The notes: generated by a model not told the origin, from the sequence alone. A stretch of 64,000 nucleotides of DNA from CBDANO01 sp965197665 (GCA_965197665.1 CBDANO010000005.1:124001-188000), one strand, 5' to 3'. Numbered from the stretch's first letter, positions 34,119-43,347 are shown. Numbers and translations are program-made.

Positions 34119-35348
34119 TTAGGCCGGTAGGATGGGGGGAGCGTCCTCGCCGGGGGGCGTGTCCCGCAAGTTGAGGCCGGACCCGTCGATGAGCCAGGGA
34201 AGGGCCGGGTCCCGGGAAGGCAGCGCTACAGTAGCAAAGCCGGGAGCGGTGGCTTCTCCCCGCTGGTTTTCCGCCCGGATTTCCACGTCGACTAAGGCGT
34301 AACCGTCATGGATGTATTTCCGGACCACTCTCCCTTTGCACCATTGAGTGTCGCCGTACACGTTGAACCGGCGGCATTCCACCCGGAGGCGCTTGAGGAA
34401 GGCGTCGTCGCCCATCCAGTTGGTCAGCAGCGTACCGATCCACGATACTCGCTGGGGGCCGTAGTCGTAGGCACCCGGGACGCCCACCGCCTCGGCCACC
34501 GAGTCCCTCAGGTGGCCGATCCCAGTATACTCCAGCGCCTCCCGCTTCCGGGTTGCGGAAGTAGTGGTCCGGGTGCCGGAGGGCCTCGCGGAGGAGCACG
34601 CCGTGGGCGCTGGAGCGGCCGGTGCCCACTAGGAAGGCGCTCACGTCCTGCAGCGACAGGGGCCCTCGAACGATGGGGTCAACTCCTCCCCGACCCGGGT
34701 TTCTTCCCAGTAGCGGGGTTGGCTGCCTCGAGGTTTTTCGTTCAAGACCTGTTCATCGATGGCTTCAAGCTCGCCGGGAGCGTACTCGTGGCGCTTGGGT
34801 ACGTTGGAGTATTTGCCCCGCTCCCTTGAGGCGCGCCGCTGGTGGCGAGTGCACCAGCCGACTACTCTGGCCAATAGTTGGTCCCGCTGGTTGGTGTAGA
34901 TAGTTTCCACGTACTGGATGACCAGCTTGGCGGAGTACCGGCTCTGCTTTTCTTGGACGTCCAACACCCGCTCCACGCAGTTGACCGCGTCGCCGGGACG
35001 CAACACTCGAAAGAACTCCCAGTCATTGCCGGCAAAGAACCCGTGAACGCCGGGCAAGCCCCATCTAGTCCTACCGGACCAATGGCGCATGTAGGGCGCG
35101 CAGGGATGACCAATCACCGAACCGTACTTGGTATAGGCGGCGTACTCTTGATCTCGGAACAAGGGATTGGCGTCGCCGATGCCGTTGACAAAGTTGATCA
35201 AAGCGCCCAGAGACGCGTCCCGGGTGTACTGCTCGGTGCGCAGTCTCATCCCGATCATGCTTTTGGCCTTGGCGATGGCCTCCTCCGAGATGTCGTCCAC
35301 TTCCGGCAGGTTCTCGACAACCCGCGAGTTCTCTTCCTGTTGCGCCAT
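34119..35348 (-). pseudogene. MaoC-like (double hot-dog) hydratase, two frameshifts
   Basis: Three consecutive pieces in different frames make one ~410-residue protein related to acyl-CoA (e.g. mesaconyl-/methylfumaryl-CoA) hydratases. Piece 1 (35348 to ~34662) has ALINFVNGIGDANPLFRD and the FFRVLRPGDAVNC hot-dog signature. Piece 2 reads GPLSLQDVSAFLVGTG...HPDHYFRNPEAGG and piece 3 EYTGIGHLRDSVAEAVGVPGAYDYGPQRVSW. One base appears lost at the G4 run 34659-34662 and one near 34531-34545. The start ATG 35348 follows GAGGGTAGGT. It may be intact if the shifts are sequence errors. Confidence 0.82.
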
Positions 35349-35451
35349 ACCTACCCTCTTCACCCCTCAGCAGCCGGGCTTCAAGGTCAAGTCCCTATCT
35401 TTAACGGCCTCCGGCCACCGATGAACCGGATGAACATCTACCAGTGAGTTT

Positions 35452-36702
35452 CTACCAAAGAATCTTCGAATCTTCCAACCGCCGTATCTCATCCGGGACC
35501 ATGCCAAGGACCCCACCGAATACTTGTTGGTTGTGCTCGCCCAAGAGAGGAGCGCGCCGGCGGATTGCTCCGGGATTCTTGCTCAGCTTCCACATCAGGT
35601 TGAAGATGGGTTCGACGCCCAGGGCAGGATGCTCGATTTCCCGGTAGAGTCCCCGCTCCTGAAAATGAGGGTCGGACAGGCGTTCCTCGGCGTCCATCAC
35701 GGGCATCGCCGCCACGCCGTGGGCTTGGAGCAACCTGGTGACTTCCTCCGCGTCCCGGTCCGCAGTCCAGCCGGCCAAATGCAGGTCCAACTCTCGCCGG
35801 TGTTTGAGACGCTGGTAGCGGCTGGCAAAAATAGGCTCTTCAGTCCATTCCGGGTCTCCCATAGCTCTCTTGAGGCCTTGCCACTCGTCTTCGGTGGCCA
35901 CCGCTATGGATACCCAGCGGTCCTGCCCCCGGCAAGGAAAGTTACCGTAGGGCGCCATGCTTGGATCGAAGTTGCCTCTGGGGAACATCACCCGCCCCGT
36001 CATGGCCTGCTCCATGAGACCGGAGCCCATGGTGGAAACCGTTGCCCTCAGCATCGACAGATCGATATAGCGGCCCTTACCGGTCCGTCTTCGATGATGC
36101 AGGGCGGCGGTGACCGCAAAGACGGCGTGGAGCGCTCCGCATACGTCGGCGTAGGCGTGCTTTAGTCCCAACGGCCGCCCGTCGTCGTAGCCCATAGCGC
36201 TGTCCAGTCCCGACAAGGCGCCGATGGATGGGGCGTAGGCCCGCAGGTCTCGCAAAGGGCCGGTCTGGCCGTTGGATGAGATGGAGACCATGATGACGTC
36301 CGGCTTCACCCGGCTCAAAACCCGGTACCCCAGGCCCAGCCGGTCCATGACCCCCGGAGAAAAGTTTTCGATTACCACGTCGCAATGGGCCGCCAACCGG
36401 AGGGCTAGTTCCACTGCTTCAGCATGGGTGGTGTTTAGAGTAATGCTGAGCTTGCTCCGGTTGACATTGTGGAACATTGGGTGTTGCTCGGGGTCCGGTT
36501 CTTGGCCTATTATGGGCCGGCCCCGGCGCATGTAGTCCAAGCGCTCCCGGCTTTCTACTTTTATGACCTCAGCCCCCATATCGGCCATCACCATGCCCGG
36601 CAGCGCCCCCGCCAACACCCAGTCGAAGTCCAGTACCCGGCAGCCTTCCAACGGGCCCGGGTTGGCTGATTGCTGACGTACCTGAGCTTGCGATTCGGTC
36701 AT
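35452..36702 (-). CDS. CaiB/BaiF family III CoA-transferase (3)
   Basis: Intact 416-aa CoA-transferase: LEGCRVLDFDWVLAGALPGMVMADMGAEVIKVES at the N-terminus, VVIENFSPGVMDRLGLGY, MVSISSNGQTGP, AYADVCGALHAVFAV with the catalytic Asp, and C-terminal LLGEHNQQVFGGVLGM. It is closest in these blocks to gene (1). An unusual pair of direct repeats lies upstream (36800-36867), where its promoter would be. Start ATG 36702. The acyl donor and acceptor are unknown. Confidence 0.92.
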   Translation of the reverse strand: MTESQAQVRQQSANPGPLEGCRVLDFDWVLAGALPGMVMADMGAEVIKVESRERLDYMRRGRPIIGQEPDPEQHPMFHNVNRSKLSITLNTTHAEAVELALRLAAHCDVVIENFSPGVMDRLGLGYRVLSRVKPDVIMVSISSNGQTGPLRDLRAYAPSIGALSGLDSAMGYDDGRPLGLKHAYADVCGALHAVFAVTAALHHRRRTGKGRYIDLSMLRATVSTMGSGLMEQAMTGRVMFPRGNFDPSMAPYGNFPCRGQDRWVSIAVATEDEWQGLKRAMGDPEWTEEPIFASRYQRLKHRRELDLHLAGWTADRDAEEVTRLLQAHGVAAMPVMDAEERLSDPHFQERGLYREIEHPALGVEPIFNLMWKLSKNPGAIRRRAPLLGEHNQQVFGGVLGMVPDEIRRLEDSKILW

Positions 36703-36799
36703 GCCTAGTCCGGGACCGGGCCTTTCCGGGGCCTAATGGGAACGGCGAAGGTCAATGGCCCGCTGGTACTCCTTGAACCGTTGACGAGGATGCACCGGC

Positions 36800-36867
36800 A
36801 AGGTCCTGTCACTACTTCCCTTTCATTGACGACGTACCACGAAGGTCTTTTCACTACTGCCCTTTCA
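36800..36867 (-). promoter_or_regulatory. 26-bp imperfect direct repeat upstream of CoA-transferase (3)
   Basis: AAGGTC-T-TCACTACT-CCCTTTCA occurs at 36800-36825 and 36842-36867, 42 bp apart (four helical turns), with three mismatches. The placement upstream of a minus-strand gene suggests an activator or repressor site; the binding protein is unknown. Confidence 0.4.
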
Positions 36868-36947
36868 ACAAAGAGACGCTAAAGAGAGACACCTCAGGGC
36901 GGCATAGGGTTGCGGCCGAGCCAGCCGGGCGCGGGGCTTGGCGCTCA

Positions 36948-38198
36948 TTATATGATACCGGTCTGGTATAGCTTCACTAGCTGCTCGTTGGTGTGCTCCA
37001 GCATGCCGCAGTAAATGTCTTCGTTGTGCTGACCCAAGAACGGCGCCGGCGAGGGAGGCGATTGTGAGACGCCTTGAATGTCATAGGGAGGTCCCGGAAA
37101 AGCCAAGGGGCCGGTGTAGGGCCGGTCGATTTCGACGAACAGGTCGGCTAGGCTCTCGTCGTTCCGCACCTCGTCATAGCCGCGCACCGGCGCCAGCGGA
37201 ATCCGATGCACCAAGGCGATGTCCAGCAACTCCGCCTTGGTGTAGTCCATCAACCACTCTTCAACGTAGCCGTCGACCTCATCGGCGTACAGGTTGTTCA
37301 TCTCGGTCCGATTTCTGAACCGGTGGTCCTTAGCCCACTCCGGGTCTCCCATGACCTCCAAGAGCCGCCGCCACTGACGACCTTCAGGGGCGCCCACGAA
37401 AATGTACCCGTCCTTGCACCGAAGGACGCAGTTGGGGTAAGGAAAGTCGAGGGCGTGGTGACCGGTGCGCCGGGTGACACGCCACTGGTACACAGCCATC
37501 AGGGCTTCCGGCCCGTTGTAGACGCCAGCCATCGCTTCAACTTCCGCAATGTCGATGTGCTGGCCCCCTCCTTGACTATCGCCGGACAGGCTGCGGGCCG
37601 GGTTATCCAGGGTTGGGGTTTCCAAGGCCAGGAGGGCCATCATTATGGATGAGGCGGCGGCCGCGCCGGCAAAGTATCCGACTTGAGGAGTGCCGAAGGT
37701 AAGAGGTTCCCGGTCCGGGGAGCCAAGGCCTTGGCAAATGCCCCCGGCCGCCGCCAGATTGATGTCATAGGCTTTGTAATTCCGGTAAGGCCCGGTCAGC
37801 CCGAAGGGAGTGATGGAGGCCATCACCAGCCGGGGGTTGTTTTGAGCTACCGCTTCATAGTCCAACTCCAACCGGTCCAATTCCAGGGGGTGTAGGTTGT
37901 TCACCAACACGTCGGAGCGGGCCGCCAACCGGTGGAAGATGCTCCGGCCGGTGGGCGTGGCCAGGTCCAGAGTGGCCCCCAGCTTGTTGGCGTGCAGGTA
38001 CAGGAACATGCCGCTGCGCTCCCGGTGGGGGTCATCGTGGAGGAATGGGCCGTACCGGCGGGAGTATTCGCCGGCCCCGGGCGGCTCGATCTTGATTACC
38101 TCCGCTCCCATGTCGGCAAGCAGTTTGCCGCAGTAGGGAGCGGAAATGAATTGGCCCAGTTCCAGCACCCGGAGGCCTTCGAGAAGAGGGTAGGTCAC
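36948..38198 (-). CDS. CaiB/BaiF family III CoA-transferase (4), catalytic Asp apparently replaced
   Basis: A full-length 416-aa family member (LEGLRVLELGQFISAPYCGKLLADMGAEVIKIEPPGAGEYSRRYGP split over the usual N-terminal block; VLVNNLHPLELDRLELDY; VMASITPFGLTGPYRN; C-terminal FLGQHNEDIYCGML). Where relatives have the catalytic Asp in a VGxxxGD-type stretch, this protein reads QVGYFAGAAAASSIM: the aligned residue is Ala. If alignment holds, ordinary transferase chemistry would be lost; it may act as a partner subunit of another transferase. Start ATG 38198. Confidence 0.88.
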   Translation of the reverse strand: MTYPLLEGLRVLELGQFISAPYCGKLLADMGAEVIKIEPPGAGEYSRRYGPFLHDDPHRERSGMFLYLHANKLGATLDLATPTGRSIFHRLAARSDVLVNNLHPLELDRLELDYEAVAQNNPRLVMASITPFGLTGPYRNYKAYDINLAAAGGICQGLGSPDREPLTFGTPQVGYFAGAAAASSIMMALLALETPTLDNPARSLSGDSQGGGQHIDIAEVEAMAGVYNGPEALMAVYQWRVTRRTGHHALDFPYPNCVLRCKDGYIFVGAPEGRQWRRLLEVMGDPEWAKDHRFRNRTEMNNLYADEVDGYVEEWLMDYTKAELLDIALVHRIPLAPVRGYDEVRNDESLADLFVEIDRPYTGPLAFPGPPYDIQGVSQSPPSPAPFLGQHNEDIYCGMLEHTNEQLVKLYQTGII

Positions 38199-38237
38199 GC
38201 CGCCGCCTCATGCTGCTTCAATGCGCGGGTCCGCAAC

Positions 38238-38495
38238 TTAGGCGCCATTCCCAGCAGCGACGCCCAATCGTTGGGCCATCTCCAGCATGGCCCGGGCGGT
38301 CTCTTCGTGGGCGATGTCCACCATGTCTCCTTGGTAGGTGACGGCGGCGCTTCCCCGGGCCCAGCCTTCCTCCATCGCCTCGACCAGTCCCCGCCAAAGG
38401 GCCACTTCCTGGCTGGTTGGAGTAAAGACTTCATTCACCACGGGCACGTGGGAAGGATGGATCAAGTGCATGACGGTACGGTGCCCGCCTGTCAT
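38238..38495 (-). pseudogene. C-terminal remnant of a HpcH/HpaI (CitE-like) lyase
   Basis: The 85-residue frame GHRTVMHLIHPSHVPVVNEVFTPTSQEV...SAAVTYQGDMVDIAHEETARAML equals the last third of CitE/malyl-CoA lyase proteins (IHP-Q---N--F-P and G-MVD--H----A). The N-terminal ~200 residues with the Mg and CoA sites are missing; directly before it lies the end of a CoA-transferase. Its ATG overlaps the transferase stop (ATGA), so it may still be translated. A deletion joining two genes is the simplest explanation. Confidence 0.75.
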
Positions 38496-39717
38496 ATCAC
38501 TCCTTGGGACTCAAGCTCCGTCAACGAGCTTGGAGCAAGTCCCAACAGGTCCTCGTAGACTTCCCGGTTGTGCATGCCCAGCGTGGGGGCGCCCGCCAGT
38601 TCCGGCAGGGGCCCGCTGAAAAAATAACCGGGAACCCCGAGACAACGCCGTCCACCGGACGGGACAAGGCGCCGTGGCGCATAGGCTGGAGCGTGCCCCG
38701 GTCCCAGAAGTGCCCGTCGTCCACGACCTGGCCCGCGGTCCTTACCGGAGCGCAAGGAACGTCGGCCTCTTCAAACCGTTCGGTGGCCTGCTCCAGGGTC
38801 AGTTGTCCTACCAGCTTCTGGATTTCGAGACGGGCGTCGGCTACGTTGTCGGTACGGGCCTGGTAGGTGGAGAACCGGGGGTCGTCAAGCAGGCCCGGCG
38901 CGTCGAGGGCCCGGGACAGGCGTTGCCACTGGTCGTCGCTGGTCGCGGTAATCACCACGTCGCCATCCTTGGCGGAATAAAGGCCGGTGGGCCCGCTGCG
39001 GCCAATGTTCCCGGTACGGAGGGGGACTCCCTGCTCCAGAGATTCTTCCAGGTTCTCCATGAACATCAGAGAAACCAGGCTGTCCATCATGGACACGTCC
39101 AGGTGTTGACCTTGGCCGGTGCGCTCCTTGTGGCGAAGGGCGGCGAGCATGGAGTAGCACGCGAACAAGGGAGTCGCCAAGTCGCCCACGAAAAAGCCGA
39201 CCCTGGTCGGAGGGCCTTCAGCCTCCCCGTTTATATCCATCATCCCGCTCATTCCTTGGACCTGAGGGTCGTGGGCCGGCTTGCCGGCGTAAGGCCCGGT
39301 CTGGCCGTAACCGGAGATGGAACAGTAGATGATTCCGGGATTGACTTGGCTCACTTCCCGGTAGCTCAGTCCCAGCCTCGTCATGGCGCCCGGCGCCAGG
39401 TTTTCCAGCACGAGGTCGGACTTCTCGGCCAGCTTCAAGAACATTTCCCGTCCCTGGATGCTTTTGAGGTTGAGGGTTACGCTCTTGACCCCCTGGGTGC
39501 GCTTGAGGAACCGGGTTGAGAGGTCTTGGTCCGTTTGGCGGTGTGATGCCGTCCCCTTCGGCCCGGCGAAAGGACCGTTGCCCCGCACCGGGTCGCCCCG
39601 GCCGGGAATTTCCACCTTGATGACCTCCGCTCCCAGTCTGGCCAAAGTCATGGAGCAAAATGGCCCGGCGAGGTAGACGGTAACGGCCAGGACGCGGACT
39701 CCGCCTAGCGGCTCCAT
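38492..39717 (-). pseudogene. CaiB/BaiF family III CoA-transferase (5), frameshift near the C-terminus
   Basis: The main frame (39717 to ~38625) is a typical transferase: LGGVRVLAVTVYLAGPFCSMTLARLGAEVIKVEIPGRG-type N-terminus, LVLENLAPGAMTRLGLSY, YCSISGYGQTGPYAG and GFFVGDLATPLFACYSML with the catalytic Asp. After GFPVIFSAGP it loses homology, while another frame continues LPELAGAPTLGMHNREVYEDLLGL, the expected C-terminus, to a stop at 38492. One missing C in the GGGCCCCTG run at about 38610 explains it. Probably functional or very recently broken. Confidence 0.85.
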
Positions 39718-39732
39718 TTATCCTCCTCCTCA

Positions 39733-39775
39733 TTCTAACCTTCTCCCCAAGGAGAAGGCGCTTTTGAAACACTCT
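39733..39775 (-). repeat. Diverged R1-like palindromic repeat
   Basis: ACCTTCTCCCCAAGGAGAAGG, then CTTTTGAAACACTCTC. It shares the palindrome plus GTGTTnnAAA layout of R1 but with changed bases; a related piece lies at 7410-7456. Confidence 0.5.
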
Positions 39776-39946
39776 CTAAGGTCCCGGAGCGTACCTGACC
39801 GGCCCGACCTTCGGCCTCTTCGAGCCGCCCCGTGCCGCTGCTTCGAGTACCCGTCTCGCGGGGCTATTCGGAAGAGTATACACGGGGGAGAACGGTCTAT
39901 GCAGCGGTTGCGCTTGAAAACATGCTCTTCTTCCCGGCCCGGGGTG

Positions 39947-39955
39947 TGGTACAAT
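39947..39955 (+). promoter_or_regulatory. Extended -10 promoter element of the molybdopterin hydroxylase gene
   Basis: TGGTACAAT (extended -10, -10 at 39950-39955), ~60 bases before the start; no good -35 is seen at 17 bp. Confidence 0.4.
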
Positions 39956-40013
39956 TCCGACAGGTTGGCCGATTAGCCTCTTTCAAGACTCATACGACTA
40001 TCGAGGTGTCTAA

Positions 40014-42299
40014 ATGGCGTCGAATGTTGTTCTATCAAACACGGAGTACAAAGTGGTCGGCACACGACCCATCCGGCACGACGGCACCGACAAAGTTACC
40101 GGGAGGGCCAAGTACGGCGGGGATTTCGACGCGGCGGGAATGCTTCACGGCAAGGTGCTGCGGAGCCCCCACGCTCACGCCCGAATAATTTCGATCGACG
40201 CGAGCAAGGCCCTGGCGCATCCGGGGGTCAAGGCGGTCATAACCGGGCAGGACATGCCGGTCGCTCATAAAGACAGCCCCGGCAGAAGCACGGTCTTTGC
40301 CAGCGACAACGTGATGGCCCGGCACAAGGCGTTGTACAAAGGACAGCCGGTGGCCGCCGTCGCCGCAATAAACGCCCACGTCGCCGAGACCGCCGTGGAG
40401 TTGATCGACGTCCGGTACGAAGTCTTGCCTCCGGTCATCGACGTGCGGGAAGCGATGAAGGACGACGCTCCCTTGCTTCACGAGGACCTTACCACGACCG
40501 ACTTGGGGGAGCGGACCGACAAGCACAGCAATGTCGCCACCCACTTCCAATACGAGCTAGGCGACCTGGAAAAGGGTTTCGCGGAAGCCGACATCATCGT
40601 GGAGCGAGAGTTCACCAACGCCACGGTGCACCAGGGCTACATCGAGCCTCAGAACGCCGCCGCCTTGTGGAACTCCGACGGGCAAGTAACGGTGTGGTGC
40701 AGCACTCAGGGGGCATTCAGCGCCCGGGAAGCGCTGGCGGACGTGCTGGACTTGCCGGTCTCTAAGATCAAAGTAGTGCCCATGGAGATCGGCGGGGGCT
40801 TTGGAGGCAAGATTCCCATCTACTTGGAACCCACGGCCGCCCTGCTCTCCAAGAAGACCGGCCAAGCGGTAAAGCTAATAATGACCCGGGCTGAAGTGTT
40901 CGAGAGTACGGGCCCGACGTCGGGAAGTCACATTAGGGTCAAGATGGGGGTCAACAAATCGGGAAAGATAACTGCCGCCGACGCTACCCTGGCCTACGAA
41001 GCGGGAGCTTTCCCCGGGTCCATAGTTGCGGCCGGGGCCCAGTGCATCTTCTCGCCCTATGACATCGAAAACGTGCGGTCTGAAGGCTACGACGTGGTAG
41101 TAAACAAACCCAAGACCGCCGCCTACCGGGCGCCCGCGGCCCCCAACGCCGCCTTCGCCGGGGAGCAAGTGGTGGACGAGATCTGCGAGAAGCTCGGCAT
41201 GGACCCCATCGAGTTCCGGTTGCTGAACGCCTCCAAAGAAGGCACCCGGCGAGTCGACGGTCCGGTCTTCCCGCCCGTTGGAAACGTGGAATGCCTGGAA
41301 GCCGCCAGGGATTCCGGCCAATACCAGGCATCCATAGACGGACCCTGGCGGGCCCGGGGAGTCGCCTCGGGGTTCTGGTTCAACATCGGCCTACAGTCAA
41401 GCTGCTCCATCGCGGTGAATGACGACGGCACCATTAGCTTGGTGGAAGGGTCCACCGACATCGGGGGCACACGGGCCTCCATCGCCATGCAGGCCGCCGA
41501 GGTCTTAGGGATTCCCGCGGAGGACGTTCGCCCGGTGGTAGGCGATACCGAATCGGTGGGGTACACCTTCTTGACCGGGGGCAGCCGCACCACTTTCGCT
41601 ACCGGTTGGGCCGCTTACGAGTGCGCCCAAGACATCAAGAAGAAGATGATCGAGCGGGCGGCCGCCATTTGGGACGTACAAGCGGAAGACATTGATCTGA
41701 CCGACGGGGAATTCCATCATAAGTCGGACCCGGACCTTAAAATGAGCTTCAAGGAGCTAGCGGGCCAGTTGAATAACTCCGGCGGGCCGATTTCAAGTCA
41801 GGTGAGCGTGGACCCCAAGGGCGCGGGGGGCGCCTTTAGCACCCAAATAGCCGACGTTGAGGTGGACCCCGAAACGGGGAAGGTAACTATTCTCGACTTC
41901 ACCGTGGTGCAGGACGCGGGAAAAGCGATTCACCCCAGCTACGTAGAGGGGCAGATGCAGGGCGGCGTGGTCCAAGGCATCGGCTGGGCCCTGAACGAAG
42001 AGTATTTCTTCGACAAGGAGGGCAGGATGGAGAACTCCAGCTTCCTGGACTACCGGATGCCCACCAGCCTGGACTTGCCCATGATCAACACGGTCATCGT
42101 GGAAGTAGCCAACCCGGGGCATCCCTACGGCGCCCGGGGGGTGGGCGAGGTGCCCATCGTGCCTCCCATGGCGGCCATCGCCAACGCAATCGCCCGGGCC
42201 ACCGGCACCAGGTTGGGACACTTGCCAATGTCGCCGGGGGCGGTGCTGGAGGCACTCTGGGAGAAGGACGGAAATCAGGGCCGGCAAGCGGCCGACTAA
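40014..42299 (+). CDS. Xanthine dehydrogenase/CO-dehydrogenase-type molybdopterin-binding large subunit
   Basis: The 761-aa protein is the large subunit of a molybdenum hydroxylase. It opens with VVGTRPIRHDGTDKVTGRAKYGGDF, then LHGKVLRSPHAHARI; EIGGGFGGKI is the conserved MoCo-binding FGGK loop, YRAPAAPNAAFAGE the substrate-channel region, and GARGVGEVPIVPPMAAIANA carries the catalytic Glu. It lacks the CoxL VAYRCSFR motif, so it is not a form I CO dehydrogenase. The FAD and 2Fe-2S subunits are not adjacent, which is unusual. ATG 40014 follows GAGGTG (40003-40008). Confidence 0.92.
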   Translation: MASNVVLSNTEYKVVGTRPIRHDGTDKVTGRAKYGGDFDAAGMLHGKVLRSPHAHARIISIDASKALAHPGVKAVITGQDMPVAHKDSPGRSTVFASDNVMARHKALYKGQPVAAVAAINAHVAETAVELIDVRYEVLPPVIDVREAMKDDAPLLHEDLTTTDLGERTDKHSNVATHFQYELGDLEKGFAEADIIVEREFTNATVHQGYIEPQNAAALWNSDGQVTVWCSTQGAFSAREALADVLDLPVSKIKVVPMEIGGGFGGKIPIYLEPTAALLSKKTGQAVKLIMTRAEVFESTGPTSGSHIRVKMGVNKSGKITAADATLAYEAGAFPGSIVAAGAQCIFSPYDIENVRSEGYDVVVNKPKTAAYRAPAAPNAAFAGEQVVDEICEKLGMDPIEFRLLNASKEGTRRVDGPVFPPVGNVECLEAARDSGQYQASIDGPWRARGVASGFWFNIGLQSSCSIAVNDDGTISLVEGSTDIGGTRASIAMQAAEVLGIPAEDVRPVVGDTESVGYTFLTGGSRTTFATGWAAYECAQDIKKKMIERAAAIWDVQAEDIDLTDGEFHHKSDPDLKMSFKELAGQLNNSGGPISSQVSVDPKGAGGAFSTQIADVEVDPETGKVTILDFTVVQDAGKAIHPSYVEGQMQGGVVQGIGWALNEEYFFDKEGRMENSSFLDYRMPTSLDLPMINTVIVEVANPGHPYGARGVGEVPIVPPMAAIANAIARATGTRLGHLPMSPGAVLEALWEKDGNQGRQAAD

Positions 42300-42315
42300 G
42301 AATAGCCGCTCCCTT

Positions 42316-42354
42316 AAGGCCAGACCTCGACGGGGGTCTGGCCTTATTAATTTT
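42316..42354 (+). terminator. Rho-independent terminator after the hydroxylase gene
   Basis: A perfect 11-bp stem (42316-42326 with 42335-42345), 8-nt loop, followed by ATTAATTTT. Confidence 0.85.
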
Positions 42355-42456
42355 CCGCGGCAGGCCGCCGCCAAGGTCTACAAAGGGCGCCGTCCGGTAA
42401 TAGTCGAGAAACCCGTACCGGAAACCAGATCTACTTACGTAAAGAGGTGACCGCTA

Positions 42457-43005
42457 ATGGCTAGGGTCCCATTTGCCACTCGAGAGAACATGAGACCGGA
42501 GGACCGGCGGGTCTGGGACGAAATCGAGAGCAGCCGGGGCGGCGTGGCCCCAAACTACGCGGCTTTGCTAAACAATCCCCAAGCGGCGGAAAACCTGGCG
42601 GTCCTCGGAGAGTACGCTCGTTTCAAGACGCCCCTGGACCCCCGGGTCAAGACCCTGGCAATCCTGACCGCCGCCAGGGAAGCCAACGGCCACTACGTTT
42701 GGACCGTTAACCAACGGGCCGCCAAAGCGGTGGGACTGAGCGATGAAATAGTCGCGGCCATTCACCAGCGGCGGGCGCCTGTGGGATTGGAAGCCGAGGA
42801 CGCCCAAGTGGTCCAATTCGTCTTGGAGTTGCTGCGGCACCACCGGATATCCGATGCTACGTTTGAAGCGCTGCGTTCCCAACTGAGCGACGCCGGTGTA
42901 ATCGACGTGCTGGTAGTGTCAGGTTACTACCATACTTTGGCCCACTGTCTACAGGCCCTCGAAGTGGAACTGCCCGAGGGTCTAACGTCGGCGCTGACTT
43001 ACTAG
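42457..43005 (+). CDS. Carboxymuconolactone decarboxylase (CMD/AhpD) family protein
   Basis: A 182-aa protein of the AhpD-like all-alpha fold: RVKTLAILTAAREANGHYVWTVNQRAAKAVGLSDEIVAAI matches the CMD core. The typical CxxC of AhpD is absent and the His commonly found in Y-W--H is replaced (YVWTVNQR), so a peroxidase-type redox role is unlikely; it resembles the large non-redox branch linked to aromatic or acyl metabolism. AAGAGGTG precedes ATG 42457. It is preceded by the hydroxylase terminator, so it is a separate transcription unit. Confidence 0.85.
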   Translation: MARVPFATRENMRPEDRRVWDEIESSRGGVAPNYAALLNNPQAAENLAVLGEYARFKTPLDPRVKTLAILTAAREANGHYVWTVNQRAAKAVGLSDEIVAAIHQRRAPVGLEAEDAQVVQFVLELLRHHRISDATFEALRSQLSDAGVIDVLVVSGYYHTLAHCLQALEVELPEGLTSALTY

Positions 43006-43022
43006 GCGTTGACCGGGTAAAT

Positions 43023-43080
43023 GGGTGTTGAAAAAGGAGCGGCCGGCTCTTCCCTCAAGAAGAGGGGCCGCTGAAGGAGC
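43023..43080 (+). repeat. Dispersed repeat R1, copy 4, with a different hairpin
   Basis: GGGTGTTGAAAAAG is followed by a long hairpin: GCGGCC (43039-43044) with GGCCGC (43066-43071) and inside it CTCTTC (43047-43052) with GAAGAG (43059-43064). The TGTTGAAAAA head is conserved while the hairpin differs from the other R1 copies. It lies 17 bases after the CMD gene. Confidence 0.7.
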
Positions 43081-43222
43081 GGCCCGCTGCCGGTCGCTGA
43101 GCGGTCGATTGTAGCCGTGTTTGGGCCTCGGGTCAAACCGAATTGGATCCAAACAAGTGTTCAGAAGAGCCACATCCCGTTTTTCGAATGGTAATTGATC
43201 TGCGACATTCTGCAGCCCATCT

Positions 43223-43347
43223 GTCATTCCCGCTTGCGCGAGAATCCAGGAATGGCAAGAAAAAGGAACGTAGCTGTTTGCAAAGGCCTCTGGATTCCGG
43301 CTCAGGGTTCGCCACGGCGAATCTACCGGAGGTACGACCGGAATGAC
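43223..43347. mobile_element. 125-bp MITE-like element R4 with terminal inverted repeats
   Basis: GTCATTCC (43223-43230) and GGAATGAC (43340-43347) bound a 125-bp noncoding segment; inside, the left side forms a CGCTTGCGCG hairpin and the middle contains CTGGATTCCGG. The GTCATTCC-CGC---GCGGGAAT head recurs at 53121. Such CATTCCCGC repeats are widespread in bacterial genomes and have a miniature-transposon-like form. No target duplication was identified. Confidence 0.55.
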
